Assembly (NCBI GenBank): GCA_944385995.1
Contig: CALWZL010000005.1
Span: forward strand, 1-64,000
Reading direction: 5' to 3'
DNA length: 64,000 nucleotides
Origin: an uncultured Faecalibacterium sp.
Lineage (GTDB): Bacteria > Bacillota > Clostridia > Oscillospirales > Ruminococcaceae
Shown: piece by piece, positions 50,364 to 58,725 of the stretch
How the letters are laid out: each line of letters opens with the position of its first letter
Numbering within the stretch: position 1 is the stretch's first letter
Translations under genes and position numbers: made by a program
Notes under the pieces: model-generated
The model's database searches: none
What the model saw: only the letters and a program-made list of their open reading frames with translations
What the model was told of the DNA's origin: nothing

Positions 50364-52052
50364 TTATGTTTCATTGGGTTGTGTTTGGAGCAATGCAAAG
50401 CCATCCCACGGCCCCAGCGCAACCTGACGGCCCCGGGGAGCCTGCCCCACAGAAATCAGGGTCTGTGCGCCGTCGAATGCTTCGGGCAGCGTGAAACAAG
50501 CCGGGCGGCCGGTCAAATTGCAGGCACACAGCAGCTTCTGACTGCCCAAAGTGCGGGTGTAAAGATAGAGCTGGGGGTCATCGGGCAGCAGCAGGTCATA
50601 GCTGCCGTAGACGATGATCTCGTGGGTGTGGCGGAGCTGGATGAGTTTCTGGTAGAAATGGAACACCGAATCAGGCCGGGCCAGCTGATCGGCCGCGTTG
50701 ATGCCGGTATAATTGGGGTTCACCATGATCCAGGGAGTACCGGTGGTAAAGCCGGCGTTGGGTGTGTCATCCCACTGCATGGGGGTGCGGGCGTTGTCCC
50801 GGCTCTTGTAGCGGAGACACTCCAGCATCCGGGCCGGCTCCATGACGCCGGTTTCGGTCAGCTCGCGGTAGGCGTTGATGCTCTCGATGTCCCGGAAGTC
50901 GGACAGGTCCTGGAAGGGAGCATTGGTCATCCCCAGTTCTTCGCCCTGGTAGACATAGGGGGTGCCCTGCATCATGTGGAGACAGAGGGCCAGCACCTTG
51001 GCGCTCTTTTCCCGCAGGGCCGGGGTGCTGTCATCTCCCATCCGGGAGACAATCCGGGGCTGATCGTGGTTGCACCAGTACAGACTGTTCCAGGCCCGGC
51101 CTTCCAGTCCCTTCTGCCATTTGGTCAACAGGGCTTTTAGCTCCACAATGTCGATCTTGCGGGTGTTCCACTTGAAACTCTCGCCGCCGTCCAGATCCAT
51201 ATGCTCAAACTGAAAAGCCATGCTCAGCTCGGTGCCGTCCTCGTTGGCATAGCGGCAAGCCTGGTCGACGGTCAGGCCGGAGCATTCGCCCACCGTCAGC
51301 AGATTGTAGCGGGACAAGACCTCCCGGTTCATCTGCTGCAAATAGCGGTGGACGTTGGGGCCATTGACCACATAGGGGCCGAAATTGCCGTACTGGCTGC
51401 CGGGCTTCAGCTCTCCGTCCGGCATCTCGGGGGTCTTGGAAATCATGCTGATGACATCCATGCGGAAGCCGTCCACTCCCTTGTCGCACCACCAGCGCAT
51501 CATCTGAAAGACTTCCTCCCGAACGGCAGGATTGTCCCAGTTCAGGTCGGGTTGAAAATCGCCGAAGGTGTGCAGGTAATACTGACCGGTGGTCTGGTCC
51601 AGCGTCCAGGCGCTGCCCGAGAAGTTGGAGCCCCAGTTGTTGGGCGGGCCGCCGTTTTTGCCGTCCCGCCAGATGTAATAGTCCCGTTTGGAGCTGCGGC
51701 GGTCCGAGCGGCTTTCGATGAACCAGGGGTGCTGATTGGAGGTGTGATTCACCACCAGATCGATGACCACCCGCAGGCCCCGGGCATGGGCTTCGGCCAG
51801 CAGACGGTCGAAGTCTGCCATGGTGCCGAATTCGTCCTGGATGGCCTGATAGTCGCTGATGTCGTAGCCGTTGTCCCGGCCGGGGGATTTGTAAAAGGGT
51901 GAGATCCACAGCACGTCCACACCCAGCTCTTTCAGGTAGTCCAGACGGCGGATGATGCCCGGCAGGTCGCCGATGCCGTCGCCGTTGGAGTCCTGAAAGC
52001 TGCGGGGATAGATCTGGTAGACCACACTTTCTTTCCACCATGCTTTTTTCAT
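50364..52052 (-). CDS. GH13 oligo-1,6-glucosidase-type alpha-glucosidase
   Basis: A 562-residue cytosolic GH13_31-type enzyme. Catalytic residues fall exactly where the oligo-1,6-glucosidase family has them: D199 in 'GFRMDVIS' (nucleophile), E256 in 'VGECSG' (acid/base) and D330 in 'NHDQPR'. V200 directly after the nucleophile is the residue associated with alpha-1,6 specificity (Thr in maltases), so isomaltose-type linkages are favoured. The start at 52052 ('MKKAWWKESVVYQIYPRSFQ') has AAGGAG upstream and the family N-terminus; an earlier in-frame ATG lies in the terminator loop. It releases glucose from imported alpha-glucosides. Confidence 0.93.
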   Translation of the reverse strand: MKKAWWKESVVYQIYPRSFQDSNGDGIGDLPGIIRRLDYLKELGVDVLWISPFYKSPGRDNGYDISDYQAIQDEFGTMADFDRLLAEAHARGLRVVIDLVVNHTSNQHPWFIESRSDRRSSKRDYYIWRDGKNGGPPNNWGSNFSGSAWTLDQTTGQYYLHTFGDFQPDLNWDNPAVREEVFQMMRWWCDKGVDGFRMDVISMISKTPEMPDGELKPGSQYGNFGPYVVNGPNVHRYLQQMNREVLSRYNLLTVGECSGLTVDQACRYANEDGTELSMAFQFEHMDLDGGESFKWNTRKIDIVELKALLTKWQKGLEGRAWNSLYWCNHDQPRIVSRMGDDSTPALREKSAKVLALCLHMMQGTPYVYQGEELGMTNAPFQDLSDFRDIESINAYRELTETGVMEPARMLECLRYKSRDNARTPMQWDDTPNAGFTTGTPWIMVNPNYTGINAADQLARPDSVFHFYQKLIQLRHTHEIIVYGSYDLLLPDDPQLYLYTRTLGSQKLLCACNLTGRPACFTLPEAFDGAQTLISVGQAPRGRQVALGPWDGFALLQTQPNET

Positions 52053-52076
52053 AGCGTCTCCTTGTAAAAAAGGCAT

Positions 52077-52127
52077 AAAAAGGGGGACCGGCATCGGGAA
52101 GATACACCGTATCCGTAACCGGTCCCC
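52077..52127 (-). terminator. Terminator/attenuator between permease and GH13 genes
   Basis: On the minus strand GGGGACCGG pairs with CCGGTCCCC (plus-strand arms 52119-52127 and 52083-52091), then CTTTTTATG. It lies inside the leftward locus between transporter and enzyme genes. Confidence 0.8.
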
Positions 52128-52133
52128 GTGATT

Positions 52134-52964
52134 TTACTTTTCGCCGTCCATGCGGAGGCCAACCATAAAGAACTTGTTGAAGATCAGATAGAGGATGATG
52201 ATGGGCAGCACCGAGATGCAGGCGGCCGCCATGACCTGGTTCCACATGGTGCCGGCATTCTGGGACTGGAAGCTCTGCAAGCCGAGGGTCAAGGTGTACT
52301 TGGACGCGGTCTTGATGTAGAGCATGGGCGCGGTGAAGGCGTTCCAGAAGCCCATAAAGCCGAAGATGGCAGTTGTGGCGATGGTGGGCCGGGCCAGCGG
52401 CATGGCGATGCGGAAGAAGACGCCGTACCGGCTCAGACCGTCGATTTCAGCAGCCTCACAGACATCCTTGGGGAAGTTCATGAAGAACTGGCGCATCAGG
52501 AAGATGTTGCCGATGTTGGCGGCCGAGGGGAGGATCAGGGCGGTGAAGGAGTCCAGCATCCCGAAGTCTTTCAGCAGCAGATAGTTGGGGATCAGGAGCA
52601 CCTGGCCCGGAATCATCATCAGGAGCAGCAGGGCGTGATAAATCTTGTCCCGGCCGGGGAAGCTCAGGCGGCTCAGGGAATAACCAGCCATCGAGTTGAT
52701 GTAGACATTGATGACGGTACCGACGGTCGCCACAAACAGCGAATTCAAAAACCAGCGCGGGAACAAGGAGCTGTGTCCGAAAATGGTGGCGTAATTGTCC
52801 AGGGTCATATTTTCAGAGATCAGAGACATATTGCCGCCCACGATCTCCCGCAGGGGTTTGAACGATGCGGCCACCATCCAGAGGAAGGGATACAGGGTGA
52901 TGAGTGCGTAGATAATCAGAATCAGATACAGCAGGGCGCGGCCGGCTGTCATTTTAGGTTTCAT
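52134..52964 (-). CDS. Sugar ABC transporter permease (MalG-like)
   Basis: A 276-residue CUT1 permease. 'LYLILIIYALITLYPFLWMVAASFK' (in part) opens it, 'PGQVLLIPNYLLLKDFGMLDSFTALILPSAAN' (in part) is the typical middle, and the EAA loop is 'PKDVCEAAEIDGLSRYGVFFRIAMPLARP' (in part). It is 12 bases after the MalF-like gene with AAGGAGG. The two form the channel of an alpha-glucoside importer that lacks its own ATPase gene here. Confidence 0.92.
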   Translation of the reverse strand: MKPKMTAGRALLYLILIIYALITLYPFLWMVAASFKPLREIVGGNMSLISENMTLDNYATIFGHSSLFPRWFLNSLFVATVGTVINVYINSMAGYSLSRLSFPGRDKIYHALLLLMMIPGQVLLIPNYLLLKDFGMLDSFTALILPSAANIGNIFLMRQFFMNFPKDVCEAAEIDGLSRYGVFFRIAMPLARPTIATTAIFGFMGFWNAFTAPMLYIKTASKYTLTLGLQSFQSQNAGTMWNQVMAAACISVLPIIILYLIFNKFFMVGLRMDGEK

Positions 52965-52976
52965 GGTTCCGCCTCC

Positions 52977-53933
52977 TTAATACCATCTCTCGGCATTGTT
53001 GAGCTTTTCAGCGATCATGGATACAGCCATGATGACGAGAGCCAAAATAATCGCGATGCAGGCAGCATAGCCCATGGCGTTGTTGGTGCCGAAAGCGTAA
53101 CGGTAGACCATCAGGGAAACCGTCAGGGTGCTGTTGGCCGGACCGCCCGAGCCGTTGGAGAAGATGTAGGCCTGATCGAACATCTGCAAGGTGCCGATGA
53201 TGCCGGTCAAAAGCACATAGGTGGTGATGGGCTTCAGGTAAGGGATGGTAATGTTTGTGAACTTCTGCACCGTGTTGGCACCGTCGATCTCAGCGGCCTC
53301 ATACAGGGAGACGGGCAGATCCTGCAGGCTGGCCAGGTACATGGTGGTGTACTGGGGGACGGTCGACCAGATGTTCATGACCATGATGACCTTCAGGGCA
53401 AAGGACGGGTCTTCCAGGAAGTTGATTCCGCCGCCCGCCGGCAGAATGCCCGCCTGAATCAGCATCATGTTGATGGGGCCGGTGACACTGAACATGAACA
53501 TAAAGATGATGGTCAGTGCCGAGCTGGAAGTCAGGGTAGGCAGGAAATAGACGGTACGGAAGAAATATTTGCCGCGGATCTTGCTGTTCAGGACGCTGGC
53601 GATCACCAGCGCGATGACAGTCTGGCAGGGCACCACCACCACCGAGAAGGACAAGGTGTTGGTCAGCGCTTTGCGGGCTGTTTCATCGGTGAACAGCCGC
53701 AGATAGTTCTCCAGTCCCACAAAGGTAAAGCTGTTGGTGAAAAGGTTGACTTTGTGGAAGGAAAGGTATACCACATAGACGGCGGCGATACCGATAAAGA
53801 TTCCCAGTGTGATGACGGCGGGCAGCAGGAACAGATACCCCTGCCGCCACTCCTGCAGCTTCCGCTTGCTGGGGCGGGTGTCGAATTGAATGGTCGCAGC
53901 TGAGCCGGCGGCCCCTTTGGTTGGTTTGGGCAT
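52977..53933 (-). CDS. Sugar ABC transporter permease (MalF-like)
   Basis: A 318-residue CUT1 permease. A 25-residue polar N-terminus precedes the first helix ('GYLFLLPAVITLGIFIGIAAVYVVYLSF', in part). The long family loop 'FVGLENYLRLFTDETARKALTNT' and EAA loop 'PVSLYEAAEIDGANTVQKFTNITIPYLKP' (in part) are clear. It follows the binding-protein gene by 48 bases, with GGAGG before the ATG. Confidence 0.92.
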   Translation of the reverse strand: MPKPTKGAAGSAATIQFDTRPSKRKLQEWRQGYLFLLPAVITLGIFIGIAAVYVVYLSFHKVNLFTNSFTFVGLENYLRLFTDETARKALTNTLSFSVVVVPCQTVIALVIASVLNSKIRGKYFFRTVYFLPTLTSSSALTIIFMFMFSVTGPINMMLIQAGILPAGGGINFLEDPSFALKVIMVMNIWSTVPQYTTMYLASLQDLPVSLYEAAEIDGANTVQKFTNITIPYLKPITTYVLLTGIIGTLQMFDQAYIFSNGSGGPANSTLTVSLMVYRYAFGTNNAMGYAACIAIILALVIMAVSMIAEKLNNAERWY

Positions 53934-53981
53934 ACGCGATTCCTCCGTTCCCTTATGGGTTTAGCGTTGCGGTGTGCAGGC

Positions 53982-55292
53982 TCAGCCGGCGTTGGCGATT
54001 TCCTGGTTGGCCTGATCCTGGGCGGCCTGGAGGAATTCTGCGGTGGTCATTTCACCGCTCACAGCCAGGGGGAAGTAGTTCTGATAGGCGGTGTTGATGA
54101 TGGAAGCGTTGTTGCCCAGCTGCCAGGGCAGTGCGCACTCCGTCATATCAGAGTGGACCTTCCAGACCGGATCGCTCTCGACATCCATGGCCTCGGCGGC
54201 ATCGGCACGCGGGGGCAGGCAGCCGGCGCCAGTGCACCAGATGGTCTCGCCGTCCACGCTGGTCACATACTTGATCCAGGCAGAAGCCATGTCCTTGTTC
54301 TGGCTCAGGCTGTAGATGCCATAGCCGACAGTGTAGCTCATGGAATACTGGGTGCCGTTGTACTTGGGCATCGGCTTGACGCCAAAGTTGATGTCGCTGT
54401 AGTCGGTCTTGAGGGTGCCGTAGACCCAGTTGCCTTCCTCCATGATGGCAGCTTTGCCGGTGCCGAAGGCCTCGCCGTTCCAGCCCAGGCCCAGAGAGCT
54501 GGGGGTTCTCCACAGGTCGGCGTCCACGAAGTCCAGAATGAACTGCATGTTTTTCACCACGCCGTCGCTGGTCAGGGTGGCATTGCCCTCGCTGTCGATC
54601 AGGCTGTTGCCGCCGTCCTGCAGGATGCACAGGTTGCGGGACAGATCCTGGTTGTAGGTCATGGCGGCGATCTGGTTGGGCCCGTAGAGCTCATCCAGCT
54701 TTGCCTGCAGCTCGGTCAGGAATGCCGTGTAATCATCGTAGTCGTCGGGGATGTCGTCGGGGGTAAAGCCGCAGGCCTCCAGCAGGTCGATGTTGTAGTA
54801 GGTGGCCAGGGTCGAGACATCCTTGGGCACGCAGAGGGTGCCCTCGTCATTGGTGAAGGCCTCCACCAGGTTGGGATAGAAGGCGTCCAGCTCATACTCG
54901 GCGGGGTCCAGCGGGTCCATCACGCCCAGAGAGCCGTAGAACGGGAACATGACGCCGTCCACATAGAAGGTGTCAGGGGCCGTCTGGCCGATCAGGTCAG
55001 CCTGAAACTGGGTGTTGAAGTCGGTGTAAACCTTCAGCTCAACGGTGCAGCCGTGGTCAGCCTCAAAATTGTCCTTCAGCTGATTGATGGCGGCGGTCTC
55101 CTGGTCATTGCCGCCCCAGATGCCGACGGTCAGGGTGCGGCCGGTGAAATCACCCGAAGCAGATGCGTCACCCGAAGCTGCGGTGGAAGCAGCCGTCGAG
55201 GTGGACGAGGAGCTGCCGCAGGCAGTCAGGGCAGCTGCTGCGGCAGCAGCGCCGCAGACAGCGAGGAACGAACGACGATTGATCTTTTTCAT
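53982..55292 (-). CDS. Sugar ABC transporter solute-binding lipoprotein
   Basis: A 436-residue family-1 solute-binding protein. The signal 'MKKINRRSFLAVCG...LTAC' has a twin-arginine-like N-R-R-S-F-L (5-10) and lipobox Cys25, then a Ser/Ala/Thr linker. The core has 'RTLTVGIWGGNDQETAAINQLKDNFE' (in part) and 'AIMEEGNWVYGTL', typical of maltose/oligosaccharide binders. It would deliver alpha-glucosides to the MalF/MalG-like channel. Its promoter carries two palindromic LacI-type operators, one placed exactly in the -35/-10 spacer. Confidence 0.92.
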   Translation of the reverse strand: MKKINRRSFLAVCGAAAAAAALTACGSSSSTSTAASTAASGDASASGDFTGRTLTVGIWGGNDQETAAINQLKDNFEADHGCTVELKVYTDFNTQFQADLIGQTAPDTFYVDGVMFPFYGSLGVMDPLDPAEYELDAFYPNLVEAFTNDEGTLCVPKDVSTLATYYNIDLLEACGFTPDDIPDDYDDYTAFLTELQAKLDELYGPNQIAAMTYNQDLSRNLCILQDGGNSLIDSEGNATLTSDGVVKNMQFILDFVDADLWRTPSSLGLGWNGEAFGTGKAAIMEEGNWVYGTLKTDYSDINFGVKPMPKYNGTQYSMSYTVGYGIYSLSQNKDMASAWIKYVTSVDGETIWCTGAGCLPPRADAAEAMDVESDPVWKVHSDMTECALPWQLGNNASIINTAYQNYFPLAVSGEMTTAEFLQAAQDQANQEIANAG

Positions 55293-55331
55293 GGAAAAAA
55301 GTCTCCTTCAAACTGTGTGTTTTGCAAGTTG

Positions 55332-55345
55332 CAAAAACGTTTTCG
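55332..55345. promoter_or_regulatory. LacI-type operator (proximal) for the binding-protein gene
   Basis: CAAAAACGTTTTCG, one position from the symmetric CGAAAACGTTTTCG. It lies about 40 bases before the start codon, downstream of the predicted promoter. Confidence 0.75.
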
Positions 55346-55354
55346 ACTGCATTC

Positions 55355-55383
55355 ATCGTATACGAAAACGTTTTCGCAATCAA
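55355..55383 (-). promoter_or_regulatory. Promoter with embedded perfect operator for the binding-protein gene
   Basis: Minus strand: TTGATT (complement 55378-55383), a 17-base spacer, TACGAT (complement 55355-55360). The spacer holds the perfect palindrome CGAAAACGTTTTCG (55363-55376), so repressor binding would exclude RNA polymerase. Confidence 0.85.
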
Positions 55384-55437
55384 TTCGCGTTTTCACCAAA
55401 CCAGAGCTTTTTGTTTTGGACAACTTGTCCGGTTATT

Positions 55438-57759
55438 TTACAGTTCTACGCGCATCTGGTGCTGTACCTGGCAGGCTTTGCCGTAGACGGTGAGGTCCAC
55501 CGTTTGGGTGCCGGTCAAATTTTCGATGTCGAGAGAAGAATGGCTCAGGGTGATGTGGAGTTTCTGGCCGTGCCAATAGAGGTAGAAGTCCAGCTCGGAC
55601 CAGGCGTCAGGCAGAGAAGGATTGATCCGCAGCTTGCCGTCCAGCATCCGCACGCCGCCGAAGCCGTAGACCACCGACTGCCAGATGCCGGCCAGGGAGG
55701 CGGCATGGATGCCGGCGTCGCTGGTCTTCATGTTGGGGCCCACGTCAATGGCGGCAGCGCTGGAGAACAGGCGGTAAGCCATATCCCGGTTGCCCATGTC
55801 GTTGGCCAGGATGCAGTGGGTGGACAGGGACAGAGAAGAATCGTGCAGGGTACGGGGCTCGTAATAATTCCAGTTGGCACGCTTGACATCGGTGCTGAAC
55901 TGGTTTTCCAGCAGCAGGAACATAATCAGAATGTCAGCCTGCTTGGAAACCTGCATGTGGGTGATCTGCTCCTGGTTGTAGTCGCGGTAAATGCTGCCCA
56001 CATTCTGCTGATTCTTGTACTTGGTCAGATCGATGTCCTTCAGGGTCAGATAGGTGCGGTCCTGCGGAATGACCAGGTCCTCGCGGGGCTGGGGCAGATA
56101 GAGCCGGGACAGTTTGGCCTCCCACTGGGGTTCCAGGGCAGCCAGACCCAGCTTTTCATCCAGGGTATGGTAAAGCTCAGGCCGCTCCGCCTTGAGCTGG
56201 CGGCTGTACTCCAGGGCCTTGCGAATGTTCCAGGCCGCCATATAGTTGGTGAAAGCGTTGTCGTCCACATGCTCTTTGTACTCGTCGGGACCCACCACGT
56301 CGTTGATGTGGAGCAGACCGTCGGCGCCCTCTTCGAGGCGGCTGGCCCAGAATTTGCCGGTGTCCAAAATCAGCTCATAGCCGCAGCGGTCCATGAAATC
56401 CTGGTCGCCGGTGACCTGATAGTATTCCCATGCGCCGTAGGCCACATCCGCAGTGATGTGCTGCTCAATGAAGCCGGACCAGATTTTGGTGGGCAGGCCG
56501 GTGACGATGTCGGCAGCACCCCACACGGGCGTGACCTCGCCGTCGTCGATCCAGGCAGATTCCCAGGGGAACTGTGCGCCCTCGTACTGGTTGCCGGCCG
56601 CCTTCTTGTGGGCGCCGGGCAGGCTCAGCCAGCGGTACTCCTCCAGGCTCCGGGCAATCTCGGGAGCGCTGAAAATGAAGTAGGGGAGGATGAACATTTC
56701 GGTGTCCCAGAAGGTGTGGCCCTTGTAGCCCTCGCCCGACAGGCCTTTGGCGCCAATGTTCATCCGGTTGTCGTGCATGGGAGTCATGATGTAGAGGTGA
56801 TACTGTGCAAAGCGGATGGCCAGCTGATCGAAGGGATTTTCGGACTGGATGGTCACAGGGACATTGTCCCAGACCCTGGCCGCCCAGGCGCGGGTGCTCT
56901 CCTCCAACAGGGCATCATAGCCCAGACCGCAGATTTCCTTCTGACCGGCCAGAGCCTTTTCCTGCAGGGCAGAGAGCTCCAGACCCTCGCTGTCGCGGTC
57001 CCGGGAGGTGTAGACGGTGGAGAGCTTCTGAACGGTCAGCGTCTTGCCGGCAGGGATGGATACCTTGAATTCCTGCTTGATGATGCGGCGATCCATCACG
57101 ATGAAGCCCTTTTCCTCCTGGGGCACACCGTCCATGGCAAAAGAGAAGGTGGTGTGGAACACAAAGTGAATGCCAGACTGCTCGGTGGTCTGGTTGTACT
57201 GCATGTGGCGGCCCTCAAAGAGACGCTTGTCGCCCTCCGAGAAGTGCTGGCTGCCGCCGTTGTTCATCTGGCCATTGATGCCGCCCACCATGTCCAGCTC
57301 CATATCGCCGTCCAGCGGGGTGACAGCGAGTTTCTGAGCAATGAGGTGCAGCCGGTTCAGAGAGACAAAGCGGCTGAAAACCAACTGATACCGCTTGCCG
57401 TTGGGGGCAGCCCAGACCACCCGGCGGGTGGTCTCGCCGGTCTTGAGGTTGAGAGCGCGGTCGTAGGACTCGACCTTGCCGGTCAGCAGGTTGAGCCGGA
57501 CCCCGTCCAGCCGCAGATCCAGACGGGAAATGTCGGCTGCATTGGGCAGCTCGGTGACCTCGTTGTCGTCGAATTTGTTGAAGGTGCCCGCCACAAACAG
57601 ATCCCGCTGCTCGCCCGGATTGAATTCGTCGGTGGCGTTGCGCAGGCAGAGATAGCCGTTGCCCTGGCACATGATGGATTCACACTTGCCCAGATACTCC
57701 GGGTCAAAGCTGTCCTCTGCGACAATCCAGTCGGCAGCGCGCGAGTAATCCATAGCCAT
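55438..57759 (-). CDS. GH65 glycoside phosphorylase (maltose/kojibiose/nigerose phosphorylase type)
   Basis: A 773-residue GH65 inverting phosphorylase that splits an alpha-glucobiose with phosphate into beta-glucose-1-phosphate and glucose. The N-terminal beta-sandwich runs to about 270 and a linker leads into the (alpha/alpha)6 barrel. 'HTFWDTEMFILP' (348-359) and 'VVGPDEYKEHVDDNAFTN' with catalytic acid E493 are diagnostic, and a C-terminal beta-sheet domain closes it. Linkage specificity cannot be read with certainty. pgmB in the same locus takes the beta-glucose-1-phosphate. The start has AAGGAGG; a LacI-type operator lies 38 bases upstream. Confidence 0.92.
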   Translation of the reverse strand: MAMDYSRAADWIVAEDSFDPEYLGKCESIMCQGNGYLCLRNATDEFNPGEQRDLFVAGTFNKFDDNEVTELPNAADISRLDLRLDGVRLNLLTGKVESYDRALNLKTGETTRRVVWAAPNGKRYQLVFSRFVSLNRLHLIAQKLAVTPLDGDMELDMVGGINGQMNNGGSQHFSEGDKRLFEGRHMQYNQTTEQSGIHFVFHTTFSFAMDGVPQEEKGFIVMDRRIIKQEFKVSIPAGKTLTVQKLSTVYTSRDRDSEGLELSALQEKALAGQKEICGLGYDALLEESTRAWAARVWDNVPVTIQSENPFDQLAIRFAQYHLYIMTPMHDNRMNIGAKGLSGEGYKGHTFWDTEMFILPYFIFSAPEIARSLEEYRWLSLPGAHKKAAGNQYEGAQFPWESAWIDDGEVTPVWGAADIVTGLPTKIWSGFIEQHITADVAYGAWEYYQVTGDQDFMDRCGYELILDTGKFWASRLEEGADGLLHINDVVGPDEYKEHVDDNAFTNYMAAWNIRKALEYSRQLKAERPELYHTLDEKLGLAALEPQWEAKLSRLYLPQPREDLVIPQDRTYLTLKDIDLTKYKNQQNVGSIYRDYNQEQITHMQVSKQADILIMFLLLENQFSTDVKRANWNYYEPRTLHDSSLSLSTHCILANDMGNRDMAYRLFSSAAAIDVGPNMKTSDAGIHAASLAGIWQSVVYGFGGVRMLDGKLRINPSLPDAWSELDFYLYWHGQKLHITLSHSSLDIENLTGTQTVDLTVYGKACQVQHQMRVEL

Positions 57760-57796
57760 AAAAAATCCTCCTTATGATACAGTTCCAGCTTAAAAT

Positions 57797-57810
57797 CGAA
57801 AACGTTTTTG
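57797..57810. promoter_or_regulatory. LacI-type operator upstream of the GH65 gene
   Basis: CGAAAACGTTTTTG, one mismatch from the symmetric form, 38 bases before the GH65 start and identical to the site at 58624. A TATCAT-like -10 lies nearer the gene. Confidence 0.75.
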
Positions 57811-57820
57811 ATTTTGAGCT

Positions 57821-57842
57821 AAAAATAGCCCGGTTTCCGGGC
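57821..57842 (-). terminator. Terminator of the small membrane-protein pair
   Basis: On the minus strand GCCCGG-AAA-CCGGGC followed by TATTTTT. It separates the RDD pair from the GH65 gene so that the latter relies on its own promoter. Confidence 0.75.
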
Positions 57843-57867
57843 ACTTACGGAGAGATCCTCCGATAAG

Positions 57868-58158
57868 TCAGTGATAAAAATAATAGTTGGAGATCCACGC
57901 CATGACCACCAGCCCGCACAGCTGGGCGCCGGCAGCAAAGAGCAGGGGAATGCCCAGCAGCCAAAAGACGAGACAGCAGACAACGGCCAGAGGCAGATAC
58001 AGCCGGATGCTTTTGGCGATGTCGTTGGTGTCGGCATATCTGCGGGCACAAAACCATCCCAGCAGAATCGCCGCCAGAATGCACCCGCCCAGCAGCAAGG
58101 GACTGGTGGCGACCAAAGGGTCGGTAGGTTTCAAATGAAAGATGTCATCCAGATTCAT
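57868..58158 (-). CDS. Small membrane protein of unknown function
   Basis: A 96-residue protein with three predicted membrane segments (about 20-38, 50-70 and 72-92; 'LLLGGCILAAILLGWFCARRY', in part, 'YLPLAVVCCLVFWLLGIPLLF', in part, 'LCGLVVMAWISNYYF'). I do not recognise a family. It overlaps the RDD gene by four bases (ATGA), so the two are made together and may interact. The operator upstream of the pair places it in the alpha-glucoside regulon. Confidence 0.7.
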   Translation of the reverse strand: MNLDDIFHLKPTDPLVATSPLLLGGCILAAILLGWFCARRYADTNDIAKSIRLYLPLAVVCCLVFWLLGIPLLFAAGAQLCGLVVMAWISNYYFYH

Positions 58159-58598
58159 GGTTTATCCTCCTGGCCGGGTTCCGGCTGATCTTCCCAGCGG
58201 AAGATGACCCGGCTGTTGCCGGCCATATCGTGCAGGGTGGTGCCCGTTGCAAACAGCATCACGGTACTGACCAGACCAGCCGCCCACCCGACCAGCGGGA
58301 TCAGATACATGGCGCGGATCAGTTCCCGCAGGCCGGTGTAGAGAACCGTGGGCTTGCCGCCGGCCCGGTCTACCACTTTGAGCCGGCCTATCATCTTGCC
58401 CAGTGTAGCGCCGTTGTTGTACTCAATCATCAGCACCCCATAGACAGCAAAGAGAAGGCGGAACAGAAAATCGGCAGACAACGCGTTCGTCTGAATCCAG
58501 AACAGCAAAACCAGCTGTACCGGAAGCATCAGAATGAGATAGTCGATCAATGCACACAGCAGACGTGTGATGCCGCGCAGAACCTTGGGACTTCTCAT
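58155..58598 (-). CDS. RDD-family membrane protein
   Basis: A 147-residue protein with the RDD pattern: an early Arg plus Asp in the first helix ('RLLCALIDYLILMLPVQLVLLF', in part), 'GATLGKMIGRLKVVDRAGGKPT' in the loop, and 'LRELIRAMYLIPLVGWAAGLVS' (in part) in the last helices. RDD proteins are small three-helix membrane proteins of poorly known role; some are linked to Na+/H+ exchange. It is preceded by a LacI-type operator 26 bases upstream, which is unusual company for an RDD gene. Confidence 0.82.
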   Translation of the reverse strand: MRSPKVLRGITRLLCALIDYLILMLPVQLVLLFWIQTNALSADFLFRLLFAVYGVLMIEYNNGATLGKMIGRLKVVDRAGGKPTVLYTGLRELIRAMYLIPLVGWAAGLVSTVMLFATGTTLHDMAGNSRVIFRWEDQPEPGQEDKP

Positions 58599-58623
58599 GG
58601 ATCAACTCCTCCTGTATCCATAA

Positions 58624-58637
58624 CGAAAACGTTTTTG
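58624..58637. promoter_or_regulatory. LacI-type operator upstream of the RDD gene
   Basis: CGAAAACGTTTTTG, same 14 bases as at 57797-57810, 26 bases before the RDD start codon. Confidence 0.7.
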
Positions 58638-58656
58638 CTGACCATAGAATAACATA

Positions 58657-58703
58657 CTCCCCGGCATTTGTACATCCTCAAAATCTACAAATTTGCCGGG
58701 GAG
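58657..58703 (-). terminator. Large hairpin after the lacI gene, possible terminator
   Basis: CTCCCCGGCATTTGTA (58657-58672) pairs with TACAAATTTGCCGGGGAG (58686-58703) with a two-base bulge. The U run on the minus strand is poor (TATGTT), so termination is uncertain. Confidence 0.45.
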
Positions 58704-58725
58704 CTTTTGTGTACTCTATCCAGTT

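Noticed and set aside
55418..55430. Palindrome GGACAACTTGTCC after the GH65 stop as a terminator
   Set aside because: There is no U tract on the relevant (minus) strand, and it differs from the regulon operators.
55084..57777. An 897-codon open frame antisense to the GH65 gene
   Set aside because: It covers the complete GH65 coding sequence, has biased low-complexity composition and no domain I recognise. The long frame results from third-position GC bias.
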